Assembly: GCA_009760855.2 (NCBI GenBank)
Contig: WPIO01000015.1
Location: 3,960,001 to 4,011,000, forward strand
DNA length: 51,000 nt
Direction of reading: 5' to 3'
DNA from: Cristatella mucedo
Lineage: Eukaryota; Bryozoa; Phylactolaemata; Cristatellidae
The notes beneath the pieces were generated by a model. It was not told the DNA's origin. It ran no database searches and saw only the letters and a list, made by a program, of their open reading frames with translations. The first letter of the stretch is position 1, and the number at the start of each line of letters is the position of its first letter. This document shows, one piece after another, positions 34,812 through 45,629 of the stretch. A program made the translations under genes and the position numbers.

Positions 34812-35960
34812 TTATTATTATAATGACACGTGTGTACAGTGACCTCGCGGCAGAGAAGTAAATCTCACGGCACTTCGCATCTGGTGTAAAGGAAGCATGC
34901 CATTATGATTGGTGACATGTACACTGTCGGCATGAATTAGCACACAACGAGCAATGCACGTGGACCCAACGAGCGCTATGAGGAGCAGGTGTGCTTCTAG
35001 CTTCTGTTCATTGGCGTCAAGTCAGGGGATGCCGTGATGTCAGTCGGAAGTAAGTTCCAGGCTTTGTAAGCACACGAACTAATGGCACGGTCTCCAAAGG
35101 ATTTAAGGTTTGTACGGAAAATGACTTGAATAAAAAGGGCATGACGTAGCACGACGTCCAGACCGGCATGGGAGTTCTATAGTTCTGACAGGTAGGCAGG
35201 AGCAAGAGAATGCATGAAGAGACCTCATAGTGAGTGACAAAAACTTGATGAGATGTCACAAATTCATGGATCGGCTTGGGTGTAGTTTCGCTTTCTAAGC
35301 ACACCCGGATTTTCGCAATGTTATTTAGCTGAAAGTAGGCAGGCTTGGTTGTGGAGCTGATGTGGTCGTCTAGTAAAAGGTCACTTTGGAATGGGACACT
35401 TGGATTTCTTGCAGATGCTAAATTAGCCATGATGGCAGCACCAATATTGAGGGATAGATTTTCCACATTCTGAGACACACTAGGTTTGCCCATAACTTGT
35501 AAGTTGGTTTTATCGTCATTGAAATTGAGGAGAAAATGTGCTGCCATCCCAGTATGTATGTCAATAATACATGCAGCAAGAGAATTTAGAGTGCTTGACG
35601 CGCTGGAAAGCTGGGATGGTCAAAGCATAGGTGCAGCTGTGAGTTATCTGCATATAAAGATAAAACCTTATATTGTGGTTGATGATTACATCAGAAAGAG
35701 AGAGAATATAAATGTGAATAGAAGAGCACCAAGCACAGATCCTTGTGCTACCCCATACTTTAGAGGCTGATCGCTGATCGGCTGATTGTTACCTATTGCC
35801 TTCAACGATCTGGAGTCTCCCACTGAGCTAGGACCTAAAGCATAGCAGTGCAGGCCAGTGATGCCCTGGCGAGATGAGGCGTTACAGAAAGCAAGCATTC
35901 GCGATCAACTGTATCAAACGCTGCCAAAAGACCAAGTAAAACCAGGAATGTTACAGAGTC
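34812..35960 (-). mobile_element. CR1-like LINE family 1, broken copy in IARS1 intron
   Basis: Minus strand. RT remnants GSVLGALLFTF...ASSRQGITGLHCYALGPS (35,686-35,898) are in broken frames. Then MAAHFLLNFNDDKTNLQVMG, FQSDLLLDDHISSTTKPAYF and QLNNIAKIRVCLES (35,017-35,547). The segment after FVTS is largely deleted before the NLKSFGDRA-type end. It lies in the same orientation as IARS1. Confidence 0.9.
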
Positions 35961-36504
35961 ACATCGACGTCGACTGGAACCAGCTGTCACAGCATCCGGC
36001 AATAGCAAGCAACAGTATGGTCAGCATCATGAAAACCCGTCATCTCAATAAGAGAATCGACTCGTCAAGGCTATTACACATCGACCATATCAGTGGATTT
36101 AGTGGTCGGTGTGTGAATGAAATGCCCAAGATTAGGTGGTTACAATGCTAGATGTGATTGAGTAGGTGTACAAAATCTAATCAAAGAAGCATATCATAAA
36201 TAAGCTCAGATGAAAACATGACTAATCCTTTGCGACATTAAAAGGTGTGCACGCAAGTGCATTAACACTAGGGCGATGCAATCTCTAGGTAAAGCTACAA
36301 GCAGTAAGATATATGCAGGGCTCGAATGGCAATCTAGGATTAAGAGAAAAGACCAAGCCTTCACTGACACGTCTCCCCTAATTAGTAGGCGTAGCCCTTT
36401 CATTTACACTTACAGCAGTAGCATACTAATATTGCAAAATAAACTACTACTATTACCAAATTATGCACATCTGACCAAAGGAAAATCGCAATGAGTCAAA
36501 GCTT
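35961..36504. other. IARS1 intron, unassigned part
   Basis: Between two oppositely oriented LINE copies; nothing recognised. Confidence 0.4.
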
Positions 36505-37905
36505 GTGTCCCTTTAAGTAATCACAATCGTCTGTGAATCGTGAAGCCTTAATACCTTGACATTGATATTATCCACACAAAAATATCCCCATGCCCTTTCT
36601 GCCCAATCTCTGTCTGACCTGCCCTCACTGGTAGAATGCTGGAACACAACACAAGCCGATGCTGTGGATTACTTTGCTCCACTGACTTTGCACATTATAT
36701 GCCCTTGACCAGATAGCCTATGGCTTATTGCAGACAAGAAACTAGCACAGACTACTAAATACAAGCTTGAGAAAGCATAATACGATAAGGACTGACTTTG
36801 ACTGACACACGAGAACTATTTTAGGTCGTACAAATTCATTGTAGCCAAGGCAAAGTCCAGATGTTCTATAAAAAAAAACACAAACAGTACTTCTGATATC
36901 GACCATCAATCATCTCCTAAACTGCCCCTAGGTGAGCACCCTACCTAGGGATAATTGAGGCGATCTGGCAGATTGTTTTTGTGCATCTTTGTTAGTGAAA
37001 TAGGACACGATCAGAGACGCATCACGAGCGTGACACCCCAATGGACTGCTCAACCTCCATTTCTTACTTTACCTCAACATCCGCCTTCTCGCCAGCCACC
37101 ACTGACCTCATTTCGAAGTTCATTTCCGAGTCTAGAAAGACTACTGACACTCTAGACCCGATAGCTACTGTTCTACTTCTGACATGCACTTAATTCTAGC
37201 TGCCCATATAACTAAAATAACAAATGTACCCTTAGCTTTGGGTCTTGTCACCGAATCCTTCAAAAAGACTTTTTAGGCTACTCATAATAAAGTTGACACT
37301 AGCCCCAACAACACAGGCAACCTCTACTCAGTTTCCCTACTGCCATTCCTATCTAAACTACAGTAGAACTACACTAGAACACAGAACACTAAACACACAC
37401 CTACACTAGAACCAGCAGTAGCACATTTGCTAAACTCTTACTATGGTCGTTTCTGTGCCTCTATCGTCTTGCCCGGGCATCACTGGTACTTCCCTGCAAT
37501 TGTTTAGGTCATATCTCTGATGCAGATTTCAGAGTATTGACTGCAACAGGCAACCGTCAACAAGGGAGCCTTTTACAATATGGGTACCTCAAGGATCTGA
37601 CTGTGGCCCACTTTTTTCACTATTCACGCAGACTTATTTTGTATAGCGATAGAAGAGCCTTTACGGCTATCACCACCGCTTGCAGTGGCAATAAAGGATC
37701 GTCCACCGCAGGATATGAACCAATGACCTCGGGACCAAGGTCTTGAAAAGCAACCGCCTTACCTGGTGAGCCCATTTAGGATTTGATTATTATGGAAATG
37801 ACATACCAGTATTATGGAAATGACATACCGTTTTTCCTGTGGTTTGACCCATCCCTGCAATCAAGCATCTCACTATCTTACATATCACTACACTACATTA
37901 CTATC
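36505..37905 (+). mobile_element. CR1-like LINE family 1, old copy split by a SINE
   Basis: 5' linker similarity (GTGAATCGTGAAGCC...CTTGACATTGATATT, LARSTKRKLEKA-like at about 36,750), then RT remnants (GTTTCCCTACTGCCATTCCT, GGGTACCTCAAGGATCTG). It is interrupted at 37,640-37,772 by SINE A. It resumes TTTAGGATTTGATTATTATGG (NLGFHFYA region) and reaches TTTGACCCATCC. A 22-bp tandem duplication (TATTATGGAAATGACATACC) lies at about 37,790-37,832. No intact frame. Confidence 0.82.
37640..37772 (-). mobile_element. SINE family A copy 3, tail-truncated
   Basis: GTATAGCGATAGAAGAGCC through CCACCGCAGG and ATGACCTCGGGACC to CCGCCTTACCTGGTGAGCCC. It lacks the AATCAGCTAGG end and inserts into a LINE. 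Confidence 0.9.
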
Positions 37906-38805
37906 TTTTCCTCTGCAGCAGGTATTGCTGATGTCGCACTTCAATGGCAGAAAACTTTCACCAATAAAATTATGTTATGACAAAATAAAGTGTTATCCAC
38001 AAATCAGAAAAATGCATTGAGTCGGCAGGTTTTCAAGCAGCTACGACTTCACTTCTGGCACTGTTGCAAATACATTCGAATCGTCAGGCTAGCTGTATGT
38101 ACAGGACGGGCAACGAGGGCTTGTTTGAGTGAGTGGCACCTGACCAAGCACAAATGCTTAGAGTCAGCCAAAACCGCCAGGAGTAAACAGATCAGACTCA
38201 AATGAACAAGTTCTCCCCACAACTGCAACCAGAGGATCATAAATATTAAAAGCAGTGTTTATTTAAGTCTGCAAAGTCAGGTTTTTACAATAAACAGCTT
38301 GAAGTAATCCCTTGCACACGCAGTGCATAAAACTGGTCTTCGATTGCATTCCAAACGTTGGGTGGGGCTTTGACAGTCAGGTGACCCAACAAGATGCCGA
38401 GCTAAGATATGGCTTTATGGAAATACCAGTAATGTTCATTAATGCGCAAACTGATACATTGCATTGAGCATTTTTTAGGCCCACAAACGTGAGCATCAGT
38501 GTATTTTAACAATTGAATAAACAAGCCCTCCAACACTGTCTGTATGCATAAAATGACAACAGGTAATGTATGTACGCAAGGAACAGAACTGGATAAGAGT
38601 CGAATAAATAAAAAAGAAATTGCCGGTTTAAGAAAGTGTACATGCACGCAAACAAATTTTTCATTCAGGCACTGTGCATGCAGACACGTCAACAGTAGCA
38701 ACGAAAGGAGCGAGCCGAGCACAGATCTCGACAGATCGGTACTGGCCGCCTGCTCACCAAGGTCCACGTCCGGTAACCAAGCACAACCAGGCATGGCCTT
38801 CTTAC
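37906..38805. other. IARS1 intron, unassigned part
   Basis: No recognised features; borders exon 38806-38889 on its 3' side. Open frames on both strands overlap the exon only by chance. Confidence 0.5.
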
Positions 38806-38889
38806 CTCCATGATATAGCCTTGCAACGACTTCACATCCTCCAGGCACTGGCTGTCGTTGCTGACGACGACGACTTCCTTGAGAGGATA
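38806..38889 (-). CDS. IARS1: IARS1 exon: YPLKEVVVV
   Basis: 84 bases, 28 codons, phase 0 on both sides. It encodes YPLKEVVVVSNDSQCLEDV and ends KSLQGYIME, which aligns with the animal IARS1 segment after RDRKTLP. The acceptor is GCTCGCAG|T and the donor is ATGGAG|GTAAGA. The next intron, about 4.7 kb, contains two LINE copies. Confidence 0.95.
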
Positions 38890-39096
38890 CTGCGAGCAAA
38901 AACGACAGAGAGAGGCTCCACAACCAACCACAACCCTCTTACGTGGGAGTATCGAGCTGCAGCCCATTCGACGGCACTCAATGTGGGTGGGACTGGAGTG
39001 CGGCTGGAGACGCAACAGGGGCTGGATGGATGGCACGGCGCTGCCCGCAAGGCACTCTACTCCAAGCCACGCCGTGATGCTCCCCGAGCTGCCAAC

Positions 39097-39321
39097 CTTC
39101 ATCGGAAGCGTTTTCCTGTCGCGTATGACACGGCCGAGCTCGATGACCGACTGCATTCTCGAGACGGCCGCCTCGATGTGCTCATCGATCAGTTCGTCCT
39201 GCACCTCGGGCAGCATGAGAAAGTGCACGCTTCTCACGTCCGGTTCCTTCGAACCGGACGCGGCCAATACGTTCTTAAGATTCTGATAGAAATTCTCCGT
39301 GATGAACGGAACAAAGGGTGC
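39097..39321 (-). CDS. IARS1: IARS1 exon: APFVPFITE...GRVIRDRKTLP
   Basis: 225 bases, 75 codons, phase 0 on both sides. It encodes APFVPFITENFYQNLKN, VRSVHFLMLPEVQDELID and MQSVIELGRVIRDRKTLPMK, all typical of animal IleRS. The donor is AAG|GTTGGC, weaker than the other donors, but it gives the correct join to YPLKE in the next exon. Confidence 0.95.
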
Positions 39322-39724
39322 CTGTAGAAAAAAAAAATCGAGAAAAATTCGGACACGGGCTTCGCGTGCTGGCAGTGAGACAGATCGCACGATTCACAAA
39401 ACGAGGGTCGAATCCAGAAAAGCGACATTGGCAAAGGGGCTGTCAGTACGAAGCGATCATTTGCTAGCGTTGGCGAATGCATCTGACAGATGCCAATGGA
39501 TGTTTGCCGGTGCTGTCTGCTAGTGTCATTAATGATACCGAGCAGACGACTAGAAACTGAGACCCTTGTGGCCAGCATCATCCCCAGAGGGCATACGGTG
39601 ATAAACAACCCTAAAAAAAATTACGTGCATGTAGAACAGACGGTATGGGTGTACCGGATCACGGCATTAATGTATGCCCACCACACACCCTGTCCGGCAA
39701 GCTCAAGTAATCTGCCAACAACAA

Positions 39725-39815
39725 TAACAATAATGATACAAATAGGAAAACGTCATTTACATAGTGCACTAAGAGAACTGAATCTCTATACAGGTGCTTC
39801 ACAACTCTTTGCAAA
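39725..39815 (-). mobile_element. LINE/SINE 3' tail fragment
   Basis: Plus strand ATAGTGCACTAAGAGAACTG then AATCTCTATACAGGTGC; the reverse complement of the family 1 hairpin region, preceded by an AATAATG tail. Confidence 0.55.
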
Positions 39816-40196
39816 GAGTCAATAGTCAAGGGTTAAAGAAATCCATGGTACTGTGCTTAGGCCAGGATGCTTAAGCAAACAAGAAGACACTCACAGCCAC
39901 CAGCAAGTAGGGCCTGTGGCTAGTAAAATGCACTGAATCGTTCAATTACTATAACCTCAGGACAGCCCGGAGAGGGATCGACAAGGATTCTGATAACCGG
40001 AGCACGAGATTGGAGCCTGCGCTTACCAAAGGGTGACCTGAACTTTGCTAGACTGCTGGCAAATGATTACCTCTCAGCCTAATTATACAAGATAATTGCT
40101 TCCTTCAGCATACACAAGTTTGCACGGAAGCATACAGCATGCCCTCGCAAACATGCACGCATACACACAGGAAACGCACAGGAGCACACGCACACA
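39816..40196. other. IARS1 intron, unassigned part
   Basis: Nothing recognised ahead of the microsatellite. Confidence 0.5.
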
Positions 40197-40200
40197 CACG

Positions 40201-40430
40201 CACTCACTCACTCACTCACTCACTCACTCACTCACTCACTCACTCACTCACTCACTCACTCACTCACTCACTCACTCACTCACTCACTCACTCACTCACT
40301 CACTCACTCACTCACTCACTCACTCACTCACTCACTCACTCACTCACTCACTCACTCACTCACTCACTCACTCACTCACTCACTCACTCACTCACTCACT
40401 CACTCACTCACTCACTCACTCACTCACTCA

Positions 40431-40434
<4 letters not shown>
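40201..40434. repeat. (CACT)n microsatellite, about 58 perfect units
   Basis: An uninterrupted tetranucleotide tract of about 234 bases inside an IARS1 intron. It makes long artefactual open frames of repeated THSL residues. Confidence 0.98.

Positions 40435-40510
<76 letters not shown>
40433..40510. repeat. (CA)n microsatellite
   Basis: About 39 CA units directly adjoining the CACT array, followed by imperfect CA-rich sequence to about 40,640. Confidence 0.97.
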
Positions 40511-40515
<5 letters not shown>

Positions 40516-40640
40516 ACACTCACACTCACTCACGCGTGCACACACACACTTGTACACACACGCACGCAAACATACACACGCGAACATGCACACACCTACA
40601 CACGCAACACACAGGAGCACACACACACACACCACACACA

Positions 40641-41484
40641 CCACCTCACTAAGCGCAATAGTCACAAACGGAGTCCACAGCACTCTGGTCACAAAACTGT
40701 CCACAGACTGCTAAGTGGCATATGTAAGCAAAGACTGGTTTTACCCATTGAGGTACCCGCCGATAGAAGTAAGATTTCAGTCTGTGGTCCTGCAGCAGGA
40801 TCCGGAACAGCTGCATTCACTTATACCCACCAGCCCCAAACAAAAATAAAAAGACTGCTGGAGTGCCCTCCCCACCCTCTGCATGCGGTGCCTCATAGTG
40901 CTGATGCTGTGTCTGACTCTTCTGTCAGGGGAGCAACATGCAATATATACCAAGATCTCGCCGAAGTTGCATACAGCTGAAAACTCGGTGCCCTCTAGAA
41001 ACAGCAATAAACAGAAACCCTTACGGGGTTGGCAGCTGCCTTTGGCAATTGTTGCCAATTTGTCAGCGATTGCTCTGCCCGGCAGCTTGCTTTATGGGGG
41101 GGGGGCTGTGCTCACATAGCAAGACCCCTCAGTCCACACCACCCCGTCTGCCTGTCTTTAGCAACCCAACCGTACATCAACGTATTGAAATACCGTGCGA
41201 ATCGCCTACCCAAGAATAGAAGTTTGGCTGGAAAATTGGGCTGTGCTGCTGCACACCAGGTCGAGAAGCCACTCTGCCGGGTGCGTGCCACCTCGACGGG
41301 AGAATGTTGGCACCCCTGCCAGGTTGCTGGGACATGGGGAGCATTGCGGTAAAATCGATAGCACGCTCGCGATGCGCCCGGAGTGCAACACGATCCGTTT
41401 GCCGCCTACTGCTGCACAAAAGCAGCCGGCTAATGCCAAACGAGCAGGTCCGATGCAGGCGTCAGAAAGTTTAGAGCAGCTTAC
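40641..41484. other. IARS1 intron, unassigned part
   Basis: Includes a run of nine or ten G near 41,096. Overlapping frames on both strands have no motif. Ends at exon 41485-41562. Confidence 0.5.
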
Positions 41485-41562
41485 CATCACTTTAGTCATT
41501 GAGAAAATCACGACAAAAAGCGTCTCCAGCGAGGCAAGGCAGTCGGCCATGCCACTGTCGCC
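41485..41562 (-). CDS. IARS1: IARS1 exon: small helical exon
   Basis: 78 bases, 26 codons, phase 0 on both sides. It encodes GDSGMADCLASLETLF and then VVIFSMTKVM, aligning with the helix after the NWYVRMN motif. The acceptor is ACTTGTAG|G and the donor is GTGATG|GTAAGC. Confidence 0.93.
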
Positions 41563-41819
41563 CTACAAGTGAAGGGTCGTGAGCGGCTGATCCAAATGCC
41601 TCGTAAGTAGGTATGTAGCAGCACGTCAATCAATCTCACGCCCACCCAACCCCACTTGAGAAAACGCTGACGGATAATCGACACTGGGCAGTATACAGCA
41701 AGTGCTCTCCGACTGCAACATGAGCAAGCAGGCGACGCAAATACACTCAGCCGAACGTATGGCGCACGGGCGCAAACTTCTCGCCGAGCGCAGACGAGCA
41801 GTTAGGGCTCTGCCCTCAC

Positions 41820-41911
41820 CTTCAGGCGCTTCCTGTTCATGCGCACATACCAGTTGGTGAGCTGCTCCACAAACTTGACGAGACGTGGCATAACAGTGTA
41901 CAGCCGATATC
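41820..41911 (-). CDS. IARS1: IARS1 exon: NWYVRMNRKRLK anticodon-binding motif
   Basis: 92 bases. It encodes YRLYTVMPRLVKFVEQL and then TNWYVRMNRKRLK, one of the most conserved stretches of eukaryotic IleRS. The acceptor is GTGCAG|GA and the donor is CTGAAG|GTGAGG. Confidence 0.97.
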
Positions 41912-42043
41912 CTGCACGCAAACGCATGACGTGCGCGATTTGACAACATCGAGGCCGAGCGGGTGCCACATTTGGCCGCGACAAGCAGCTGGCTCTGCTG
42001 CCCGGCCCAGCGCAGCGGGACGACAGCTGCCGGCCACACTCAC

Positions 42044-42164
42044 GCTCCATTTCTAGGCGAACGAACTTGATTAGGCTCTGGGTAAATGAAAGTACCCAGC
42101 GATCCATGTAGTTAGTTGAAACTGACCAGGACGTTTCATTGAATTGGAATTGAACGTTGGACTC
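42044..42164 (-). CDS. IARS1: IARS1 exon: DRWVLSFTQSL helix
   Basis: 121 bases. The N-terminal half (ESNVQFQFNETSWSVSTNYM) is a variable linker. It is followed by DRWVLSFTQSLIKFVRLEME, which matches the conserved helix of the anticodon-binding domain. The donor is GAGC|GTGAGT; the last codon is split C|GA. Confidence 0.95.
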
Positions 42165-42612
42165 CTGCGAAGAAAGGAAGGTAGCAGGGAGCGCAGGGCT
42201 AGCCAGCGACGCTCAGCCGGAAAAGCCGACCGAACGGCAACACGAGGCACAAAAGAAAGAAAGAGCCATTCGCGATCTATCTTGTCTTTGCTCAAGGGGC
42301 TAGGGGTTGTCCCAAAGTTGTTGTAGGTCCAAAGGCAGCACACGACAGAGAATGAATAGCCCACGCTGTCGCCCGGCTCTTGTAATGAAATAACGGGAGG
42401 CCTTGTTTCACCGGCTGCCGATAGCAAACGAGTTGCCATACAGCAGCACAGTAGCAGGTCTGCCACGAACAAGTTGGTTCGCGTCATAAACAGACAGCTT
42501 ATATACAGGAAGCTGAAGATCGATTGGCACACTAGCTCCATTGCACCGCCCGACGCCTACGGCGCTGACGGCAATCCAGCGAATCGGATCGTCGCAGCAG
42601 CAGCACACTCAC

Positions 42613-42757
42613 CCTTCTGACCCGCTCGATATTCTGAATGAGGAACCTGTATGCATTGAACCACGGTATGAACACATCCTTCAGGACATCTCGCACACCA
42701 TCCTCCTTAAATCGCAAGTTGTCTGCTCTCACGGCCGGCGAGTTGATCAAGTAGAGC
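42613..42757 (-). CDS. IARS1: IARS1 exon: start of anticodon-binding domain
   Basis: 145 bases. It encodes LYLINSPAVRADNLRFKEDG, VRDVLKDVFIPWFNAYRFL and IQNIERVRR. The acceptor is TCTACAG|G and the donor is AGAAGG|GTGAGT. It ends in phase 0. Confidence 0.97.
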
Positions 42758-42929
42758 CTGTAGAAGCCCGGCGTGCACACTCAATAACAAACTATTAAAA
42801 AATGTGATTCAATTTAATCAAAAAAAGACCAGCGCCTGCCTCGGCGGTCAAACTGGGACTACACCTCATGCAGTCGACAGTAGTGCAGTTGACAGCAGCG
42901 ACTGGTGCTTGCCAAAGCATAGTTCATAC

Positions 42930-43013
42930 CGTAGGGCGTCAGCTCCATACTTCTTAACAACCTCGGCAGGATCGGGATAATTCTTCTTTCGCTTGCTCAT
43001 TTTCTGACCATCG
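42930..43013 (-). CDS. IARS1: IARS1 exon: KMSKR signature
   Basis: 84 bases. It encodes [15 protein letters not shown] and then [17 protein letters not shown] (bases 42989-43003) is the class I loop that binds ATP during amino-acid activation and is intact. The acceptor is TTTGCAG|C and the donor is CTACG|GTATGA; the arginine codon is split CG|G. Confidence 0.98.
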
Positions 43014-43527
43014 CTGCAAAGACAGAAGCTTTGGCAATTCGGGGAAGGAACAACGTTGGGGCTGAGAGGGCACGATGAGTCACGATGTGAACAAAACGCA
43101 TCTTCTGCTAAACATATGCGTGCCGATCTTTGCTATCTCACTCGCTCTCCGAGTAGAACAAAGCCTATCACCTACCTCAGCACCTCAGTACAGCTGGTGC
43201 TGCACTCACGGTCAACGAATGGCTCAATTTCCCCCTAAAAAGGTCTAGCTCATGGGGCACAGCAAGTGAGGTGAGGGCACCTTGACCACGACTGTAAGCA
43301 AACATTAGCACTTCCGGCTAGCTTTTGCACGACCGTGTGCTTGGAACCAGACAGAGGCTTCGGCGGCGTATGCCTCGAAGCAACACGCATGTGGTCACAT
43401 TGCGTAAGTTCATCAGCTAGGGAAATGCCATCACTACCATCCGAGTCTGCGCTCGCGAGAGGGCATGCGTGCGTGGACTTGACCTTATGAGCTTGACCTT
43501 ATAAGCCCTCCCATGAGTTGAGCTCAC

Positions 43528-43614
43528 CTTGCAAGAACGAGGCCGTTCACGATAAGATTCTTGAAAGGTGGCTTGTCGAACAGAGCAGTGGACAGCACGA
43601 GCAGAGTGTAGAAC
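43528..43614 (-). CDS. IARS1: IARS1 exon: [12 protein letters not shown]...NGLVLA
   Basis: 87 bases. It encodes [17 protein letters not shown] and then [11 protein letters not shown], the core segment immediately before the KMSKR loop. The donor is GCAAG|GTGAGC; the serine codon is split AG|C between this exon and the next. Confidence 0.97.
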
Positions 43615-43835
43615 CTGATACCAAACCGGCCGCTGCACGCCAAACAAGAACAAGCAGCACGCAGAGGAGCCTCGCGAGCATGCGGCAGCTCAGCAGCCAC
43701 GTGACAACGCACTGCTCGAGAAGAAAAGGGCTCGGCTGCAGGCCAGGGGAGAGGGCAGCATCTCTCGCACACGAGGCAAGAAAGAAACTAGTTGCTCACA
43801 ACGCCCCACACACTCCTGCGCCGCGCCAAACCTAC

Positions 43836-44030
43836 CAGCCACGCGTCTGGTCGATGCCCTCGGCTATAAAGTCGGCAGGAAAGCCGTCATCGAACTCTTT
43901 CTTGTGCTCGAACGGATAGTGCTGCTGCGCATACGGCATGCTGCCACTCTCGAACCAGCAGTCGAACACTTCCGGTACTCGTCGAAGCTCGCCCTTGCCA
44001 AGCTTGGAAGGGATGGTGACACGATCGACT
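43836..44030 (-). CDS. IARS1: IARS1 exon: catalytic core, [11 protein letters not shown] and GIDQTRGW
   Basis: 195 bases. It encodes [35 protein letters not shown] and [13 protein letters not shown], all strongly conserved active-site segments of eukaryotic IleRS. The acceptor is CTGCAG|AGTC; the final tryptophan is split TG|G by a GTAGGT donor. A purine-rich AGACAG low-complexity tract follows on the right, inside the intron. Confidence 0.97.
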
Positions 44031-44148
44031 CTGCAGCAAGTCGCCGTGCATGCTGATTTGAGCAAGCCGGGAGGCGACCGCGCTCGCTGTGGAGCAGGAG
44101 CAGGATGACCAAGGCTGGCTGCCAGCCATGAGGGCTTTCTGCTTTCGC

Positions 44149-44385
44149 GTGAGAGACAGAGACAGAGAGAAATAGACAGAGAGACAGCTAGACAGAGAGA
44201 CCGACAGATAGACAGAGAGACAGACAAGCAAGACAGAGACAGACAGAAAGACTGACAGAGACAGACAGACGGAGAGGCAGACAAACAGACAGAGGGAGAA
44301 AGAGACAGAGACTGATACAGATAGAAAGACAGTCAGTCAGACACAAACAGAAGCATAGAGAGGAAGACACAGACAAAGAGACACA
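44149..44385. repeat. AGACAG-rich purine low-complexity tract
   Basis: Irregular GACAGA/GAGACA repeats over about 235 bases in the intron right of exon 43836-44030. On the IARS1 strand it is a C/T-rich tract upstream of that exon's acceptor. Confidence 0.9.
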
Positions 44386-44492
44386 TGGAGAAGATTCGCC
44401 TCCGATCGAGAAACTTTGTGAGAGAAGATAGTAGTAACAAAATGTCTTAAAAGAGGAGTTGTCAGAGGAGCAATAAATCCTAAAAAAAAAAG

Positions 44493-44668
44493 TAAAATAA
44501 ATCCTAGCTGATTGAACAGCCTCTTTTGTATAGCGACAGAAAAGCCTTTACGGCTGTCACCACCGCCTGCAGTGGCGATAAAGAATCGCCCACTGCAGGA
44601 ATCGAACCCATGACCTCGGGACCGAGGTCGTGAAAGCAACCGCCTTACCTAGTGTGCCATCACGGCTC
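44493..44668 (-). mobile_element. SINE family A copy 4
   Basis: AATCCTAGCTGATTGAACAG through GGAATCGAACCCATGACC and TAGTGTGCCATCACGGCTC. Full length, close to copies 1 and 2, flanked by A-rich tracts. Confidence 0.93.
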
Positions 44669-44960
44669 ACCAAAAAAAAAATAACAGACGAAGGCATGTA
44701 GGTACAGCCGCAGAACTGAGAAATCTGACCATTTTCCTTTTCCTATGCGAGACCACAGCAAGCAGACGGACTTGTTATCATCAGGCAGAAATGCATAAGT
44801 GGTAATCATAAGCTGATTCGAGGATGTGGATTTGAGATCGCCAGGCCGGTGATTTGAAGCAGCCTCGGGAGCTGGGTCAAACAGCCTTAGGTTAGTCATG
44901 TGCTAAATGGTCGCCAAAACTGCTGTGATGTTTCTTACACAGCATTGAAAGTGATCCTCC

Positions 44961-45034
44961 ACCGGAAGATAAATAAAAAGGAATCATAGTCCATAGCACC
45001 GGAAGATAAATAAAAAGGAATCATAGTCCATAGC
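44961..45034. repeat. 37-bp perfect tandem duplication
   Basis: Two adjacent identical 37-base units (44961-44997 and 44998-45034), each beginning ACCGGAAGATAAATAAAAAG. Inside an IARS1 intron, about 70 bases from exon 45104. Confidence 0.97.
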
Positions 45035-45103
45035 CACGAGGAAAGGGTTCTTTCTGCAAGTGACCAAACATCTGCACAGTCATAGCTCGCTATCTATACT
45101 TAC

Positions 45104-45304
45104 ACCTCACGGTGTAGATCCGTCAACTTAGTGCCACTGAGTTTGGCAAGCTCTTCTATCGAACCCACGCACACGATCTCTTCACCATCTGAGCTCACCC
45201 ACAAAGGAATGGGAGTACCCCAGTATCGGTTTCGGCTGACAGCCCAGTCTCGGGCATCTTGTAGCCAATTCGCAAAGCGCTTCTCCTTGACGTGATCTGG
45301 AACC
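45104..45304 (-). CDS. IARS1: IARS1 exon: catalytic core, [12 protein letters not shown]
   Basis: 201 bases. It encodes [13 protein letters not shown], then [16 protein letters not shown], a hallmark of class Ia Ile/Val/Leu synthetases, then [15 protein letters not shown]. Two donors are possible, GAG|GTGTAA and GAGGT|GTAAGT. The second has the consensus and is the only one that keeps frame with the next exon. Confidence 0.95.
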
Positions 45305-45530
45305 CTGCCAGGATGGGACAGTAGACAATATAGAGTGCAGCTTACAGTGAGCCTCGTACAAACGCATAGCCACTAAGGACATTCAAACAAAGCTGCATCC
45401 CTTCCCTGATCATTCATCGACAAGCTCATCGATCAAACTAGCAGTTGATGAGCAGCTGGAGGTGCACATGCAACGAGTAAACTCAACGGCTCACGAGCAG
45501 GCAAGCGTGATCTAGAATGAAGAAGCTTAC

Positions 45531-45629
45531 CAATAAGTTTTGGCATTGTTTGCCAGCAGCTTCTGTACGATATCTTGGACGCGAACGAACCAGCTGGGTA
45601 CAGCTTTGTAAATCAGAGGTGTGTCGGAC
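45531..45629 (-). CDS. IARS1: IARS1 exon: return to catalytic core (SDTPLIYKAVPSWFVRV)
   Basis: 99 bases (1 + 32 codons + 2). It encodes SDTPLIYKAVPSWFVRV and then a variable helix, QDIVQKLLANNAKTY. The acceptor is CGTAG|G and the donor is TATTG|GTAAGC. The tryptophan codon is split TG|G into the next exon. Confidence 0.95.

Noticed and set aside
40201-40434. CRISPR-like array
   Set aside because: It is a plain tetranucleotide microsatellite in animal DNA with no spacers.
40096-40980. Long open frames of THSL/THTH repeats (up to 294 codons)
   Set aside because: They are translations of the CACT and CA microsatellites within an IARS1 intron.
43832-44376. Minus-strand frames rich in SLCLSVCLS
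   Set aside because: Artefact of the AGACAG low-complexity tract running into the real IARS1 exon.
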